NCBI GenBank assembly: GCA_050695215.1
Contig: JBOGSD010000087.1
Location: forward strand, 1 to 29,942
Direction: 5' to 3'
Source of the DNA: JACQGZ01 sp050695215
Lineage (GTDB): Bacteria > Sysuimicrobiota > Sysuimicrobiia > Sysuimicrobiales > Humicultoraceae
DNA: 29,942 bases
Each line of letters opens with the position of its first letter. Within the stretch, counting starts at the first letter, position 1. The notes beneath the pieces were generated by a model. It was given only the letters and a program-made list of their open reading frames with translations. It searched no databases and had not been told where the DNA came from. The translations under genes and the position numbers were made by a program. Shown in pieces: positions 7,753 through 18,057 of this stretch.

Positions 7753-8633
7753 CCTGCGGCCTCGCTCCTGCCCGCCCGCTCCAGGGCCGCTCCCAGGGCT
7801 CGCCTCGTCAAGACGCGGGCCAAATGCGCCCGGTACTCGGCCGAAGCGAAGACGTCCGCGTTGACGTCGACCTTATCAGCCGCCGCGGCGGCGGCGTCCG
7901 CCAGCGCAGCGGTATCGGCGGCACGCCCCGCCAGACGCTCCTCCACTCCCGCTGCCCGGTAGGGGACGGGCGCCACCCCGTTGACCCCGACGCGAACCCG
8001 CTGCACGCCTCTCTGGCCATCTAACTGGATGACGGCGGCGATACCGACGACCGCAAATCCGGAGGCCGGATGGGGGAATTTCACGTACGCCGCCCCGCTG
8101 GCCGCGCCCTGAGGCGCGACGGCCACCTCCAGCAGGATTTCATCCGGCCCGAGGGCGGTGGCGTACAGTCCGGTGAAGAACTCCGACGCGGGGATGCTGC
8201 GCCGCCCGCCCGGCCCCTCTGCCGTCAGCGTCGCTTCCAGCGCCAGCACCGCCGCTGGGTAATCGGCGGCCGGATCGGCGTGCGCCAGGCTGCCCCCGAT
8301 GGTCCCAACGTTGCGCACCTGGAGGTCGCCGATCTGGGCCGCGGTCTCCGGCAGCAACGGGATCTGCGTCTTCAGGAGGTCGGACGACTCGATCATCCAA
8401 TGCGTGGCCATCGCCCCGATGTGTACTGCACTCCCCTCGCGGCGGATCTCGCGCAGGTCGGGGATGCGGCCCAGGTCGATCAGGTGCGCGGGGGCGGCCA
8501 AACGCAGTTTCATCAGCGGCAGCAGGCTGTGGCCTCCCGCCAGCAGCCTGGCCGCGGGGCCATAGGTCCCGAGCAGGCGCAGCGCGTCGGCGACGGTCGT
8601 CGGCGCGTGGTACGCAAAGGGCGCGGGGATCAT
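7749..8633 (-). CDS. FAD-binding subunit of a molybdenum hydroxylase (CoxM/xanthine dehydrogenase type), orphan
   Basis: This 294-residue protein is the medium, FAD-binding chain of the CO-dehydrogenase/xanthine-dehydrogenase family. It shows the FAD motif AGGHSLLPLMKLRLAAPAHL (about residues 32-51), then TIGGSLAHADPAADYPAAVL near 110, and the CO_deh_flav_C tail ending in RVLTRRALGAAL. In the enzyme it passes electrons from the iron-sulfur subunit to NAD or another acceptor. Neither the large Mo-binding chain nor the 2Fe-2S small chain is adjacent, so it is either an orphan or works with subunits encoded elsewhere. Its 3' end overlaps the convergent glycosyltransferase gene by four bases, and its 5' end is divergent from acsA. 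The ribosome site is weak. Adenine deaminase lies 4 kb away, so a purine-oxidation role is only a guess. Confidence 0.88.
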   Translation of the reverse strand: MIPAPFAYHAPTTVADALRLLGTYGPAARLLAGGHSLLPLMKLRLAAPAHLIDLGRIPDLREIRREGSAVHIGAMATHWMIESSDLLKTQIPLLPETAAQIGDLQVRNVGTIGGSLAHADPAADYPAAVLALEATLTAEGPGGRRSIPASEFFTGLYATALGPDEILLEVAVAPQGAASGAAYVKFPHPASGFAVVGIAAVIQLDGQRGVQRVRVGVNGVAPVPYRAAGVEERLAGRAADTAALADAAAAAADKVDVNADVFASAEYRAHLARVLTRRALGAALERAGRSEAAG

Positions 8634-8752
8634 TCTGCTGACTTGTTACGCGGACCCGCGCAGCCATCCCTGCCCGCCCGAGGGGAAGCGCTCCACTGGC
8701 GGCGAATCAGGTCAAACGTCCCGCGCACACCGGCCGCATCGGGGAGGCGAAC

Positions 8753-10729
<1,977 letters not shown>

Positions 10730-10732
10730 AGG

Positions 10733-12421
10733 GTGCCTGAGATCCGATTCGACACCTACTATCGCTACGAGGACCTGACGCAGATCCTCAAAGGGTTCGC
10801 CCTGGAGTTTCCACACCTCGTCCGGTTGGACAGCCTCGGGCGGAGCTACGAAGGACGCGACATTTGGCTGGTCACGGTGACGACCGCTGCGACCGGCGAC
10901 GACCGGGAGAAGCCCGCGCTGTGGGTGGACGGCAACATCCACGCCACCGAGGTCTCGACCTCCAGCGCGGTCCTCTACCTGCTCGATACCCTGGTCAAGC
11001 GGTACGGCGCCGACGCCGACATCACCCGATGCCTCAAGACCCGCGTCTTTTACCTCTGCCCCCGGATCAGCCCCGACGGCGCGGAGTGGGCGCTGGCCGA
11101 CGTCCCCAAACTGATCCGCTCCAGTACCCGCCCCTATCCGCACGATGAAGAAGCGATCGGCGGCCTCGTCCCCGAGGACATGGACAAGGACGGAAGGCTG
11201 CTGACGATGCGCGTTCCCGATCCCCACGGCGCCTGGAAGATCTCACCGGACGAGCCGCGCCTCCTGGTGCGCCGCGACCCCGCCGAGAGCGGAGGGCAAT
11301 ACTACCGGCTCCTCCCCGAAGGGCACGTCATGGACTTCGACGGGGTGACCATCTCCATCCAGCAGGCGAAGGAGCGGCTCGACCTCAACCGCAACTTCCC
11401 GATGAACTGGCGCCAGGAAGGACAGCAAGGCGGGGCGGGGCCCTACCCGACCTCCGAACCGGAGGTGCAAGCGGTCGTGGCGTTCATCGCCTCCCACCCC
11501 AACATCACCGCGGGCGTGGCCTTCCACACGTACAGCGGCGTACTGCTCCGTCCGTACAGCGACCGCAGCGACGAGGCCTTTCCCGCGGAGGACCTCTGGA
11601 CCTATCAGAAGATCGGCGAGCGGGGCACGGCGGTGACGGGGTACCCGCACATCGCCGTCTATCACGACTTTCGCTATCATCCCAAGGAGGTCATCACCGG
11701 GGTCTTCGACGACTGGCTCTACGACCATCTGGGGATCTTCGGCTGGACGGTGGAGCTGTGGAGCCCGCAGCGTCAGGCCGGCCTCCGCGACTACAAGTAC
11801 ATCGACTGGTACCGCGAGCATCCCTTCGACGAAGAGCTGCAGATGCTCCGCTGGAGCGACGAGGTTCTGGAGGGCGAAGGATACGTGAACTGGTACCCCT
11901 TCGACCACCCGCAACTGGGCCGTGTCGAACTGGGCGGCTGGAATCAGCTCTACGCCTTTCGAAATCCGCCTCCCGCCTTTCTGGAACGCGAGATTGCGCC
12001 GTTCCCAGAGTGGCTGGTCTGGCACCTGCTCATCTCGCCCCGGTTGGAACTCCACGAGGTCGCCCGGACCCCGCTCGGCGAGGACGCCTACCGCATCCGG
12101 CTCGTGCTGCAGAACAGCGGCTGGCTGCCCACGTATGTGACGAAGAAGGCGTTGGAGAACAAAGTGGTGCGCGGGGTCGTGTGCGAAATTGAACTGCCCG
12201 AAGGCGCGACGCTGGAAACCGGGAAGCCGCGGGAGGAGGTGGGGCAGCTGGAAGGGCGGGCCTACAAACCGGCATTCCCCTTCAGGTTCCCGCGCTCCGG
12301 CGATGCGACCGACGATCGGCTGAAGCTGGAGTGGGTCGTCCGGGCGCCGAGCGGCGGCGTGGTTCGTCTCATCGCCCGCCACCCGCGCGGCGGCGTCGTC
12401 CGAGCGGACGTGGAGCTGTAG
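10733..12421 (+). CDS. M14-family zinc carboxypeptidase
   Basis: This 562-residue protein is an M14 (carboxypeptidase A-like) metallopeptidase. The first two zinc ligands are in GNIHATEVS (HxxE, near residue 70). A substrate-binding Arg-Asn-Phe-Pro segment (NRNFPMNW) follows near 222. The third zinc His is in AFHTYSGVLLRP near 264, and the catalytic Glu is in WTVELWSP near 339. The remaining C-terminal 200 residues probably form an accessory beta domain. No signal peptide is seen, so it is probably cytosolic. The start is GTG at 10733, 3 nt after acsA; the ribosome site GGAGGAGG lies within the end of acsA. Related proteins are longer than classical carboxypeptidases because of this C-terminal part. 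The substrate is unknown. Confidence 0.9.
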   Translation: MPEIRFDTYYRYEDLTQILKGFALEFPHLVRLDSLGRSYEGRDIWLVTVTTAATGDDREKPALWVDGNIHATEVSTSSAVLYLLDTLVKRYGADADITRCLKTRVFYLCPRISPDGAEWALADVPKLIRSSTRPYPHDEEAIGGLVPEDMDKDGRLLTMRVPDPHGAWKISPDEPRLLVRRDPAESGGQYYRLLPEGHVMDFDGVTISIQQAKERLDLNRNFPMNWRQEGQQGGAGPYPTSEPEVQAVVAFIASHPNITAGVAFHTYSGVLLRPYSDRSDEAFPAEDLWTYQKIGERGTAVTGYPHIAVYHDFRYHPKEVITGVFDDWLYDHLGIFGWTVELWSPQRQAGLRDYKYIDWYREHPFDEELQMLRWSDEVLEGEGYVNWYPFDHPQLGRVELGGWNQLYAFRNPPPAFLEREIAPFPEWLVWHLLISPRLELHEVARTPLGEDAYRIRLVLQNSGWLPTYVTKKALENKVVRGVVCEIELPEGATLETGKPREEVGQLEGRAYKPAFPFRFPRSGDATDDRLKLEWVVRAPSGGVVRLIARHPRGGVVRADVEL

Positions 12422-12424
12422 GGG

Positions 12425-12487
12425 TCGAGACAGGCATCCTTCGACGCCGAGCTACGAGATCACGGTTTCGTCAGATGCCTGTCTCGA
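12425..12487. repeat. 14-bp perfect inverted repeat (hairpin) upstream of the cupin gene
   Basis: The arms TCGAGACAGGCATC (12425-12438) and GATGCCTGTCTCGA (12474-12487) are perfectly complementary across a 35-nt loop. Inside the loop GACG (12443-12446) can pair with CGTC (12469-12472) to extend the stem. It starts 3 nt after the M14 stop and ends about 40 nt before the cupin start. There is no following T-run, so it is not a standard intrinsic terminator. It could be an RNA structure, a two-site operator or a transcript-stability element. A TACAAT hexamer at 12498-12503 follows the right arm and could be a -10 box for the cupin gene, though no good -35 is visible. Confidence 0.7.
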
Positions 12488-12527
12488 TCGCACGGGCTAC
12501 AATCAGCCAGGCAGGAGCCGAACGGAG

Positions 12528-12914
12528 ATGAAGCTCATATCGGTTGACCGCGCGCAGGCGCGCCCGGCGGAGCACCCTGAGTACTTCCAGGGCATCGTGC
12601 AGATGCAACCGCTGTACCAGCCCGACCGGGACGGCGAGGAATCGGAACTGATCGCGGTCTTCTTCGAGACGGGCGCCCGGACCCGCCCGCACACGCATGA
12701 ATCCACGCAAGTCCTGCAGGTGGTCACCGGCCGATGCGTCGTTGTCACGGAGACGGAGCGCCTGTTTGTTGATGCGGGCGGTTTCGCCATCGTTCCTCGC
12801 GGGTTCTGGCACTGGCACGGCGCGACCGCGGACGGCCCGATGTGCCACATCTCGATCAAATTGCCGGGCCGCACGGACTGGGACGTCCCCGAGCGCGACT
12901 GGCGCCGCATGTGA
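12528..12914 (+). CDS. cupin-domain protein
   Basis: This 128-residue single-domain cupin has the first cupin motif in TRPHTHESTQVLQVVTG, which supplies two metal-binding His and a Gln in place of the usual Glu. The second motif is in VPRGFWHWHGA, with the final His ligand in WHWHG. A conserved beta strand CHISIKLPG closes the barrel. Small cupins of this type bind Fe, Mn, Zn or Ni and have varied activities, including tautomerase-like and dioxygenase-like chemistry, so no reaction is assigned. ATG at 12528 is preceded by GGAG about 9 nt upstream. It sits between a strong inverted repeat and the adenine deaminase gene, which starts 61 nt after its stop. Confidence 0.85.
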   Translation: MKLISVDRAQARPAEHPEYFQGIVQMQPLYQPDRDGEESELIAVFFETGARTRPHTHESTQVLQVVTGRCVVVTETERLFVDAGGFAIVPRGFWHWHGATADGPMCHISIKLPGRTDWDVPERDWRRM

Positions 12915-12975
12915 GGGCCATTCACGCCACCCTGGCTTCGCTGATGGGCCGTGGATCCTGACCGCTGACACCTCC

Positions 12976-14763
12976 ATGACGTACAGGACCCCTCTATCTG
13001 ACGTCGAGGCGTTAAAGCGCCGGATCCGCGCGGCGTCAGGTGGGGAGCCGCTCGACCTGATCGTCGGCGACTGCCGGCTGGTGGCCGTCCAGAGCGGCGA
13101 GATCTTCACGGCGGACATCGGCATCAAAGAAGGGCGGATCGTGTCACTTCACGCCCGGGGCCGGGATGCCGCGGACAGGTTCGACGCCGGCGGGCGCTTC
13201 GCGCTTCCGGGGTTCATCGACGCCCACGTCCACATCGAATCGAGTCTCCTGACCCCCGAGACCCTGTCCGAGGTGCTGGTGCCCACCGGGACGACGGCGC
13301 TCTTCGCCGACCCCATGGAGATCGCGAACGTCGCCGGGGAAGCCGGCGTGGCGGCGCTGCTGGCCTCGGTCTCCCGCCTTCCCTACCGGCTCTTCCTGGA
13401 GGTTTCCTCGCGTGTCCCCACCGCGCCGGGTTTGGAGACGGCCGGAGGGGCGCTCGGGCTGGAGGAGGTGCGCCGCCTGCTCGATCACCCCGCCGCCATC
13501 AGCCTGGGCGAACTCGATCCGTCTAAGGTGCTCGGGCTGAGCGACGAGCACCTCGCCAAGGTCGTGGCTGCCTGGGAGGCGGGGCGGATCGCCAACGGAC
13601 ACGCTGCCGGCCTCAGCGGCGCCGACCTGGAGGCCTACGCATCGGCGGGGCTGGCGGACGACCACGAGTGCGTCACGTTTGAGGAGCTGCGGGAGCGGCT
13701 ACGCGTCGGCCTTGCCGTGCTCATCCGCGAGGGCAGCACGGAACGGAATCTGGAGGCGCTTGTCTCAGGAATTGTCCGCGAGGGACTGCCCACCGATCGC
13801 CTGATGTTTTGCACCGACGACAAGTACGCCAGGGATCTGCGCCGGGAAGGCGCCATCGACTACTGCGTGAACAAGGCGATCGCCCTGGGCCTCGATCCGG
13901 TGCGCGCGGTGCAGATGGCGACCATCAATGCGGCGCGGCACTTCCGGCTCGACGACCGGATCGGGCTGCTCGCTCCCGGGCGGATGGCCGACGTCGTGAT
14001 CACCTCGTCCTTGACGCCCATCCGGGCCGAGGCGGTCTTCGTGGGCGGCAGCCTGGCCGCGCAGGAAGGCCGGCTCGTCGTCGATCCGCCCGCTCCCGAT
14101 TATCCCGGGTGGTTGCTGCAGACGGTGCGCGTCTCATCCGGGAGGAGTCCCACGGACTTAGCGATCCCTGCTCCCGGAAGCCGGGCCCGCGTTCGGGTGA
14201 TCGAGGTCATCCCCGACCAGATCACCAGCCGGTTGGCCGAGGCGGTGCTTCCGGTCCGCGACGGCGCAATCCAGGCGGACCCTGCCCAGGACGTGCTCAA
14301 GTTGGCGGTCGTGGAGCGCCACGGCAAAAATGGAAACGTCGCTGTGGGCTTCGTCCGCGGCTTCGGCCTGCGCCGCGGGTCCCTCGTTTCTTCGGTGGCG
14401 CACGACCATCACAACCTGCTGGTGGTGGGCGCCGGCGACGCTGACATGGCGGCGGCGGTACGGGCCGCGGAGGAGATGGCGGGAGGCTTCGCCGTCGTGG
14501 CGGGCGGGGAAGTGCTGGCGCGGCTGCCCCTGCCGCTGGCCGGGCTGATGAGCCTGCGCCCCGCGTCAGAGGTCGAGGCCGCCCTCGCCGACTTACACCA
14601 CGCCACGAGGGAACTCGGGTGCCCGCTCCCCGCGCCGTTCATGACCCTGTCCTTTGTCTCTCTGCCGACCGTGCCCGAGGCCGGGATGACCGACCGAGGC
14701 CTCGTGGATGTCCGCGCCCATGCCTTCCTTGACGTCGTCCTGCCAGGTGCCCCGACGGGCTGA
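12976..14763 (+). CDS. ade: adenine deaminase
   Basis: This protein of about 595 residues is an adenine deaminase of the amidohydrolase superfamily, converting adenine to hypoxanthine and ammonia. Signs in order are the metal motif GFIDAHVHIESSLLTPETL near residue 77, GTTALFADPMEIANVAG, the GELDPSKVLGLSD and NGHAAGLSGADLEAY segments, DDHECVTFEE, and the active-site FCTDDK near residue 278. The C-terminal half keeps the Ade_C pattern, with SSVAHDHHNLLVVGA and PFMTLSFVSLPTVPE. ATG at 12976 is chosen because an upstream in-frame extension overlaps the cupin gene in another frame and lacks family similarity; its ribosome site is weak. The family uses Fe or Mn. The product could feed a xanthine-dehydrogenase-type enzyme. 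Confidence 0.95.
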   Translation: MTYRTPLSDVEALKRRIRAASGGEPLDLIVGDCRLVAVQSGEIFTADIGIKEGRIVSLHARGRDAADRFDAGGRFALPGFIDAHVHIESSLLTPETLSEVLVPTGTTALFADPMEIANVAGEAGVAALLASVSRLPYRLFLEVSSRVPTAPGLETAGGALGLEEVRRLLDHPAAISLGELDPSKVLGLSDEHLAKVVAAWEAGRIANGHAAGLSGADLEAYASAGLADDHECVTFEELRERLRVGLAVLIREGSTERNLEALVSGIVREGLPTDRLMFCTDDKYARDLRREGAIDYCVNKAIALGLDPVRAVQMATINAARHFRLDDRIGLLAPGRMADVVITSSLTPIRAEAVFVGGSLAAQEGRLVVDPPAPDYPGWLLQTVRVSSGRSPTDLAIPAPGSRARVRVIEVIPDQITSRLAEAVLPVRDGAIQADPAQDVLKLAVVERHGKNGNVAVGFVRGFGLRRGSLVSSVAHDHHNLLVVGAGDADMAAAVRAAEEMAGGFAVVAGGEVLARLPLPLAGLMSLRPASEVEAALADLHHATRELGCPLPAPFMTLSFVSLPTVPEAGMTDRGLVDVRAHAFLDVVLPGAPTG

Positions 14764-14788
14764 GCACCTCCAGGAGTTTTCGAAGACG

Positions 14789-14821
14789 CCAGGAAATCAG
14801 ATGTGACCTGAGATCGCCTGG
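14789..14821. other. imperfect hairpin between ade and the LuxR-type regulator gene
   Basis: CCAGG at 14789-14793 can pair with CCTGG at 14817-14821, and TCAG at 14797-14800 with CTGA at 14808-14811, leaving small internal loops. The structure sits in the 71-nt gap between ade and the regulator gene. It has no T-run. It may be an operator or an attenuator-like element, but it is short enough to be chance. Confidence 0.3.
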
Positions 14822-14834
14822 TCGGGGGGGCCTC

Positions 14835-17036
14835 ATGGGATCACAGTCCAGGGCCGTTGATGTCGATGCCCGGTCTCGAGTGCCAACCGGGGCCCGCCGG
14901 CGGCCGCGTCCGGGCGGAGCAGGCCGCCCCTGGCCGGCGCACCTCCCCGCGCCCACCCCGCTGATCGGCCGCGCCCGAGAAGTCGAGTCCATCCTCCGTC
15001 TGCTGCGCCGTCCCGACGTCCGTCTGCTGACGCTGACCGGGCCTCCCGGGGTGGGAAAGACCCGGCTCGCCCTGGAGTCCGCGGGGATTCTTGACGGCGA
15101 GTTCCGCTCGGGGGCCATCCTGCTGAGCCTCGCCGCCATTTCTGACGCGGAGCTCTTCGAGCACGAACTGATCCAGCGGCTGGTCGGGCAGAGATTTGCC
15201 GGGCGCGGGCTCTCGCCAATTGAACGAGTGGCCAAGGTGCTCCAGGGCAAACTGGTGCTCCTGCTGCTTGACAATTTCGAGCAGCTCATGGCCGCGGCGC
15301 ACCATGTCGGGGCGCTGCTCGACGGATGCCCTCAGCTCAAGGTGATGATTACGAGCCGGGAAGCGCTGCGGCTGAGGGCCGAGCATGAATTCCCGGTCCA
15401 TCCCCTCGAACTCCCCAGCCCCAAGGCCTCATCCAGCCCGACTGTGTTGTTGAAGTCCCCTGCGGTGGCCCTGTTCGTCGCCCGGGCCCGGGCCATCCAG
15501 CCTACGTTCAAACTGACCGCGGAGACCGGCCCGGCGGTCGCCGACATCTGTGCGCGATTAGACGGTCTCCCGCTGGCCATCGAGCTGGCGGCGGCGCTGG
15601 TCAGGGTTCTTCCGCCTCAGGCGCTGCTCTCGCACCTGGCCCGCAGGCTCTCCCTCCCGCAGACATCTGTGGGCCCGCGAGATCTCCCCGAACGCCACCG
15701 CACGATTCGGGCCGCGATCGCGTGGAGCGATGAACTGCTTCCACCGGACGAGCAGGTGGCGTTCAGACGGCTGGCCGTCTTCTCGGGGGGCTTCACGGCC
15801 GAAAGCGCTCAGGCCGTTGCCACCTGGGACCTGGCGACAGGCGCCTTGGAGATCATCTCTGCCCTCACTAATAAGAGCCTGCTCCAGCAGGAGATCGCCG
15901 CCGCCGGTGAGCCGCGTTTCTCGATGCTGCAGACCATCCGTGAGTATGCATGGGATCGGCTCCTTGCTTCTTCCGAGGCTGACGCGATCCGCGACCGCCA
16001 CCTGGAGCACTTTCTCGGTTGGGCCGAGCAGGCGAAGCAGCGCTTCCGCTCTGAGCAGGCATCGACCTGGCTCAATCAACTGGCGCAGGAGTACGACAAC
16101 CTCAGAGCCGTTCTTGATTGGGCCGCCGAGCGCGACAATGCGGACGCCCAACTGCGGATGGCCAGTGCGATTTGTATGTTCTGGGCCCTCCGGGGCAACG
16201 CCGGCGAGGGCTACAAGTGGATCGAGGCTGTCTTGAAGGCGATGGAAGAAGTCCCTCCGCATCTCCGGGCTCCCCTCCTCCACGCCCGAGGGGTGTTCGA
16301 GCCCGACCCCGAGCGGGCGCTTCAGTGGGAGGAGGAGAGCCTTGCGCTGGCCCGGAGCCTGGGTGACCGGCCGACTCTGGCGCGCGCCCTCAGGAGCGTT
16401 TCCTTCGCCCTGAGAGACAAGGACCGCCCGCGGGCGAAGGCTGGTCTGCTCGAGAGTCTGCAGCTTGCACATGAACTTGAAGATGGGCTGGTCATCTTGA
16501 CCATCCTCCAGCGTCTCGGCGTCATGGCTGTGGAGGAGGAAGACTTCGTTCGCGCAGCCCGGCTCCTCGGCGCCGGGGAGGCCGTGCTGGAAGCCGCAGG
16601 GTTTCCAGTCGGGGCCGCGGCCTATTCCGTTGTCGATCAGACACTGTGGGGACGCTCATCCGTCGCTCTCCTGCGGGCTATGGGACGCGACGCCTTCGGC
16701 GTGGCCTGGGGGGAGGGCCGACGCATGCCCCTCCCGCTGTTGATCGACTACGCGGCAGGGCGGCTCGTCCTCCCCGCCGTCGAGGCGCGCGCGGGCAAGC
16801 GGGAGGGGAGGACCGACAATCCGCTCAGCCCTCGCGAGCGCGAGGTGGCCCAGCTCGTCATGGAAGGGCTCTCCAACCGAGAGATCGCCAGGACGCTGGT
16901 CGTCAGTGAGCGCACCGTGGACGCCCACGTCGAGCACATCCTGACCAAGCTGGGCTTCCACTCCAGGGCCCAAATCGCCGCCTGGGTGGCCGTCAGCCGG
17001 GAAAACGCCCCGGCCCAAACCTCTCCCAGAGCCTAA
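14835..17036 (+). CDS. STAND-type ATPase transcriptional regulator with C-terminal LuxR helix-turn-helix
   Basis: This 733-residue regulator starts with a low-complexity Arg/Pro-rich stretch, followed by a conserved TPLIGR lead-in to an AAA/STAND NTPase domain. Walker A is GPPGVGKTR near residue 69, Walker B is KLVLLLLDNFEQL near 138, and a sensor-like MITSREALRLRAEHEF follows. The middle part contains LPLAIELAAALVRVLPP and AIAWSDELLPPDEQ, as in AfsR/MalT-like regulators. A helical TPR-like region runs to about 620 and is shorter than in many relatives. The C-terminal LuxR domain is LSPREREVAQLVMEGLSNRE (about 660) with the recognition helix near VSERTVDAHVEHI. ATG at 14835 has only a G-rich upstream site. 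The inducer and targets are unknown. Confidence 0.9.
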   Translation: MGSQSRAVDVDARSRVPTGARRRPRPGGAGRPWPAHLPAPTPLIGRAREVESILRLLRRPDVRLLTLTGPPGVGKTRLALESAGILDGEFRSGAILLSLAAISDAELFEHELIQRLVGQRFAGRGLSPIERVAKVLQGKLVLLLLDNFEQLMAAAHHVGALLDGCPQLKVMITSREALRLRAEHEFPVHPLELPSPKASSSPTVLLKSPAVALFVARARAIQPTFKLTAETGPAVADICARLDGLPLAIELAAALVRVLPPQALLSHLARRLSLPQTSVGPRDLPERHRTIRAAIAWSDELLPPDEQVAFRRLAVFSGGFTAESAQAVATWDLATGALEIISALTNKSLLQQEIAAAGEPRFSMLQTIREYAWDRLLASSEADAIRDRHLEHFLGWAEQAKQRFRSEQASTWLNQLAQEYDNLRAVLDWAAERDNADAQLRMASAICMFWALRGNAGEGYKWIEAVLKAMEEVPPHLRAPLLHARGVFEPDPERALQWEEESLALARSLGDRPTLARALRSVSFALRDKDRPRAKAGLLESLQLAHELEDGLVILTILQRLGVMAVEEEDFVRAARLLGAGEAVLEAAGFPVGAAAYSVVDQTLWGRSSVALLRAMGRDAFGVAWGEGRRMPLPLLIDYAAGRLVLPAVEARAGKREGRTDNPLSPREREVAQLVMEGLSNREIARTLVVSERTVDAHVEHILTKLGFHSRAQIAAWVAVSRENAPAQTSPRA

Positions 17037-17279
17037 CCGGTTTCCTCCTCCCTCCAGCCCCCCTTCGGGCCCGCTTCTCAGAATAGGTACCCTTATAGGC
17101 CTTTCCACCGATGCCCGGTCCCGGGCCGATCCCTAGAGTCTTGATCAACACAGACGGGCCCTGCGCGTGGTGGCAAACGGTTCCCGGCGCTCACCGGCCT
17201 CCGTCGGAGCCGTGCCGAGGTCGCACACGCAGACATGCGTCAAGAGAGAGCTTCAAACAACCTGAAGGGAGGGGTGAAG

Positions 17280-17954
17280 ATGAAATCGGGAGACCGCCTG
17301 ACGAGAGCCGTGGTGGCCTCAGTGTGCGCGGCGATCGCTCTCGCGCTCGTGCTGGGCGCGCAGGTGCCCCCGGCGCCTGCCCAAACCGTTCAGATGAGGA
17401 CCGCCGAGGTCATGACGCACGCCGCGCGTGGTCCCGTGAGGCCGGTTGCCGGGGCTTCGGCGCGCCTCGTCGTCAGTCGATCCGCCGCAAGCCTCCACCT
17501 CTTTACCGTCGATCTCGTCCCGGGGAACGTCCACACGGTCTGGTGGGTGTTCATCAATAAGCCCAAGGCCTGCGCGGGCTCGCCCTGCGGGCCTGCGGAC
17601 GTGCTCCAGCGGACCGATACGGTGGAATCGGATGTCGGCTACGCCACCGGGGAGATCGCTGATGCAAGTGGTACGGCGACGTTTCAGGCGCAGCTTCCGG
17701 CCGGACCCTTCCGCGGAGGATGGTTTGGGAGGTCGCTGAAGGACCCGATGACGGCCGAGATCCACGTCGTGCTGCACGACCACGGTCCGGTGATCCCGGC
17801 GCTGCGGGACAACATGCTGCGGACGCTCCGGGGCGGTTGCACCGACGCCAGCGTCCCCGCCGCGTACCCGCCCGTGGCCAAGGCCGACGGGACCCCGGGG
17901 CCCAACCGGTGCCAACTCTACCAGTTCGCCGTCTTCCTGCCGCCGTCGCTGTGA
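17280..17954 (+). CDS. secreted protein of a conserved soil-bacterial family, function unknown
   Basis: This protein of about 224 residues has a clear Sec signal peptide (basic start KSGDRLTRAVV, hydrophobic core, likely cleavage after APAQ). The mature part contains HTVWWVFINKPKAC, an adjacent SPCGPAD, a DPMTAEIHVVLHDHGP block, a RGGCTD site and a C-terminal CQLYQFAVFLP. Four cysteines suggest two disulfide bonds. From memory this arrangement (VWW...C...CGxxD, DPM-EIH, HGP, C...QFA) occurs in secreted proteins of unknown role, so I give no function. ATG at 17280 follows GGGAGGGG and is the natural start; the in-frame extension to 17235 has no site. It is flanked by the LuxR-type regulator and the osmC-like gene, all on the same strand. 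Confidence 0.82.
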   Translation: MKSGDRLTRAVVASVCAAIALALVLGAQVPPAPAQTVQMRTAEVMTHAARGPVRPVAGASARLVVSRSAASLHLFTVDLVPGNVHTVWWVFINKPKACAGSPCGPADVLQRTDTVESDVGYATGEIADASGTATFQAQLPAGPFRGGWFGRSLKDPMTAEIHVVLHDHGPVIPALRDNMLRTLRGGCTDASVPAAYPPVAKADGTPGPNRCQLYQFAVFLPPSL

Positions 17955-18033
17955 GCAGCGTTCTGGGTCGGGTCGCACTCTGCGCCGTGCAGCCGAAGCC
18001 GTCGTCTGTGAAAGACTATTCCAGCGGTTGACG

Positions 18034-18057
18034 ATGGCAGGAAGGGGAGTAGCCTGA
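18034..18057 (+). other. possible seven-codon leader ORF overlapping the osmC-like start
   Basis: ATG at 18034 opens a short frame (MAGRGVA) that stops at TGA 18055-18057. Its stop overlaps the proposed CTG start as CTGA, like the ATGA overlap of coupled genes. It covers the purine-rich GGAAGGGGAG, so translating it would compete with that site. It may instead be the remnant of a frameshifted original start, or chance. Confidence 0.25.

Noticed and set aside
12697..12975. N-terminal extension of adenine deaminase back to 12697
   Set aside because: This part overlaps the cupin gene in another frame and has no similarity to the deaminase N-terminus.
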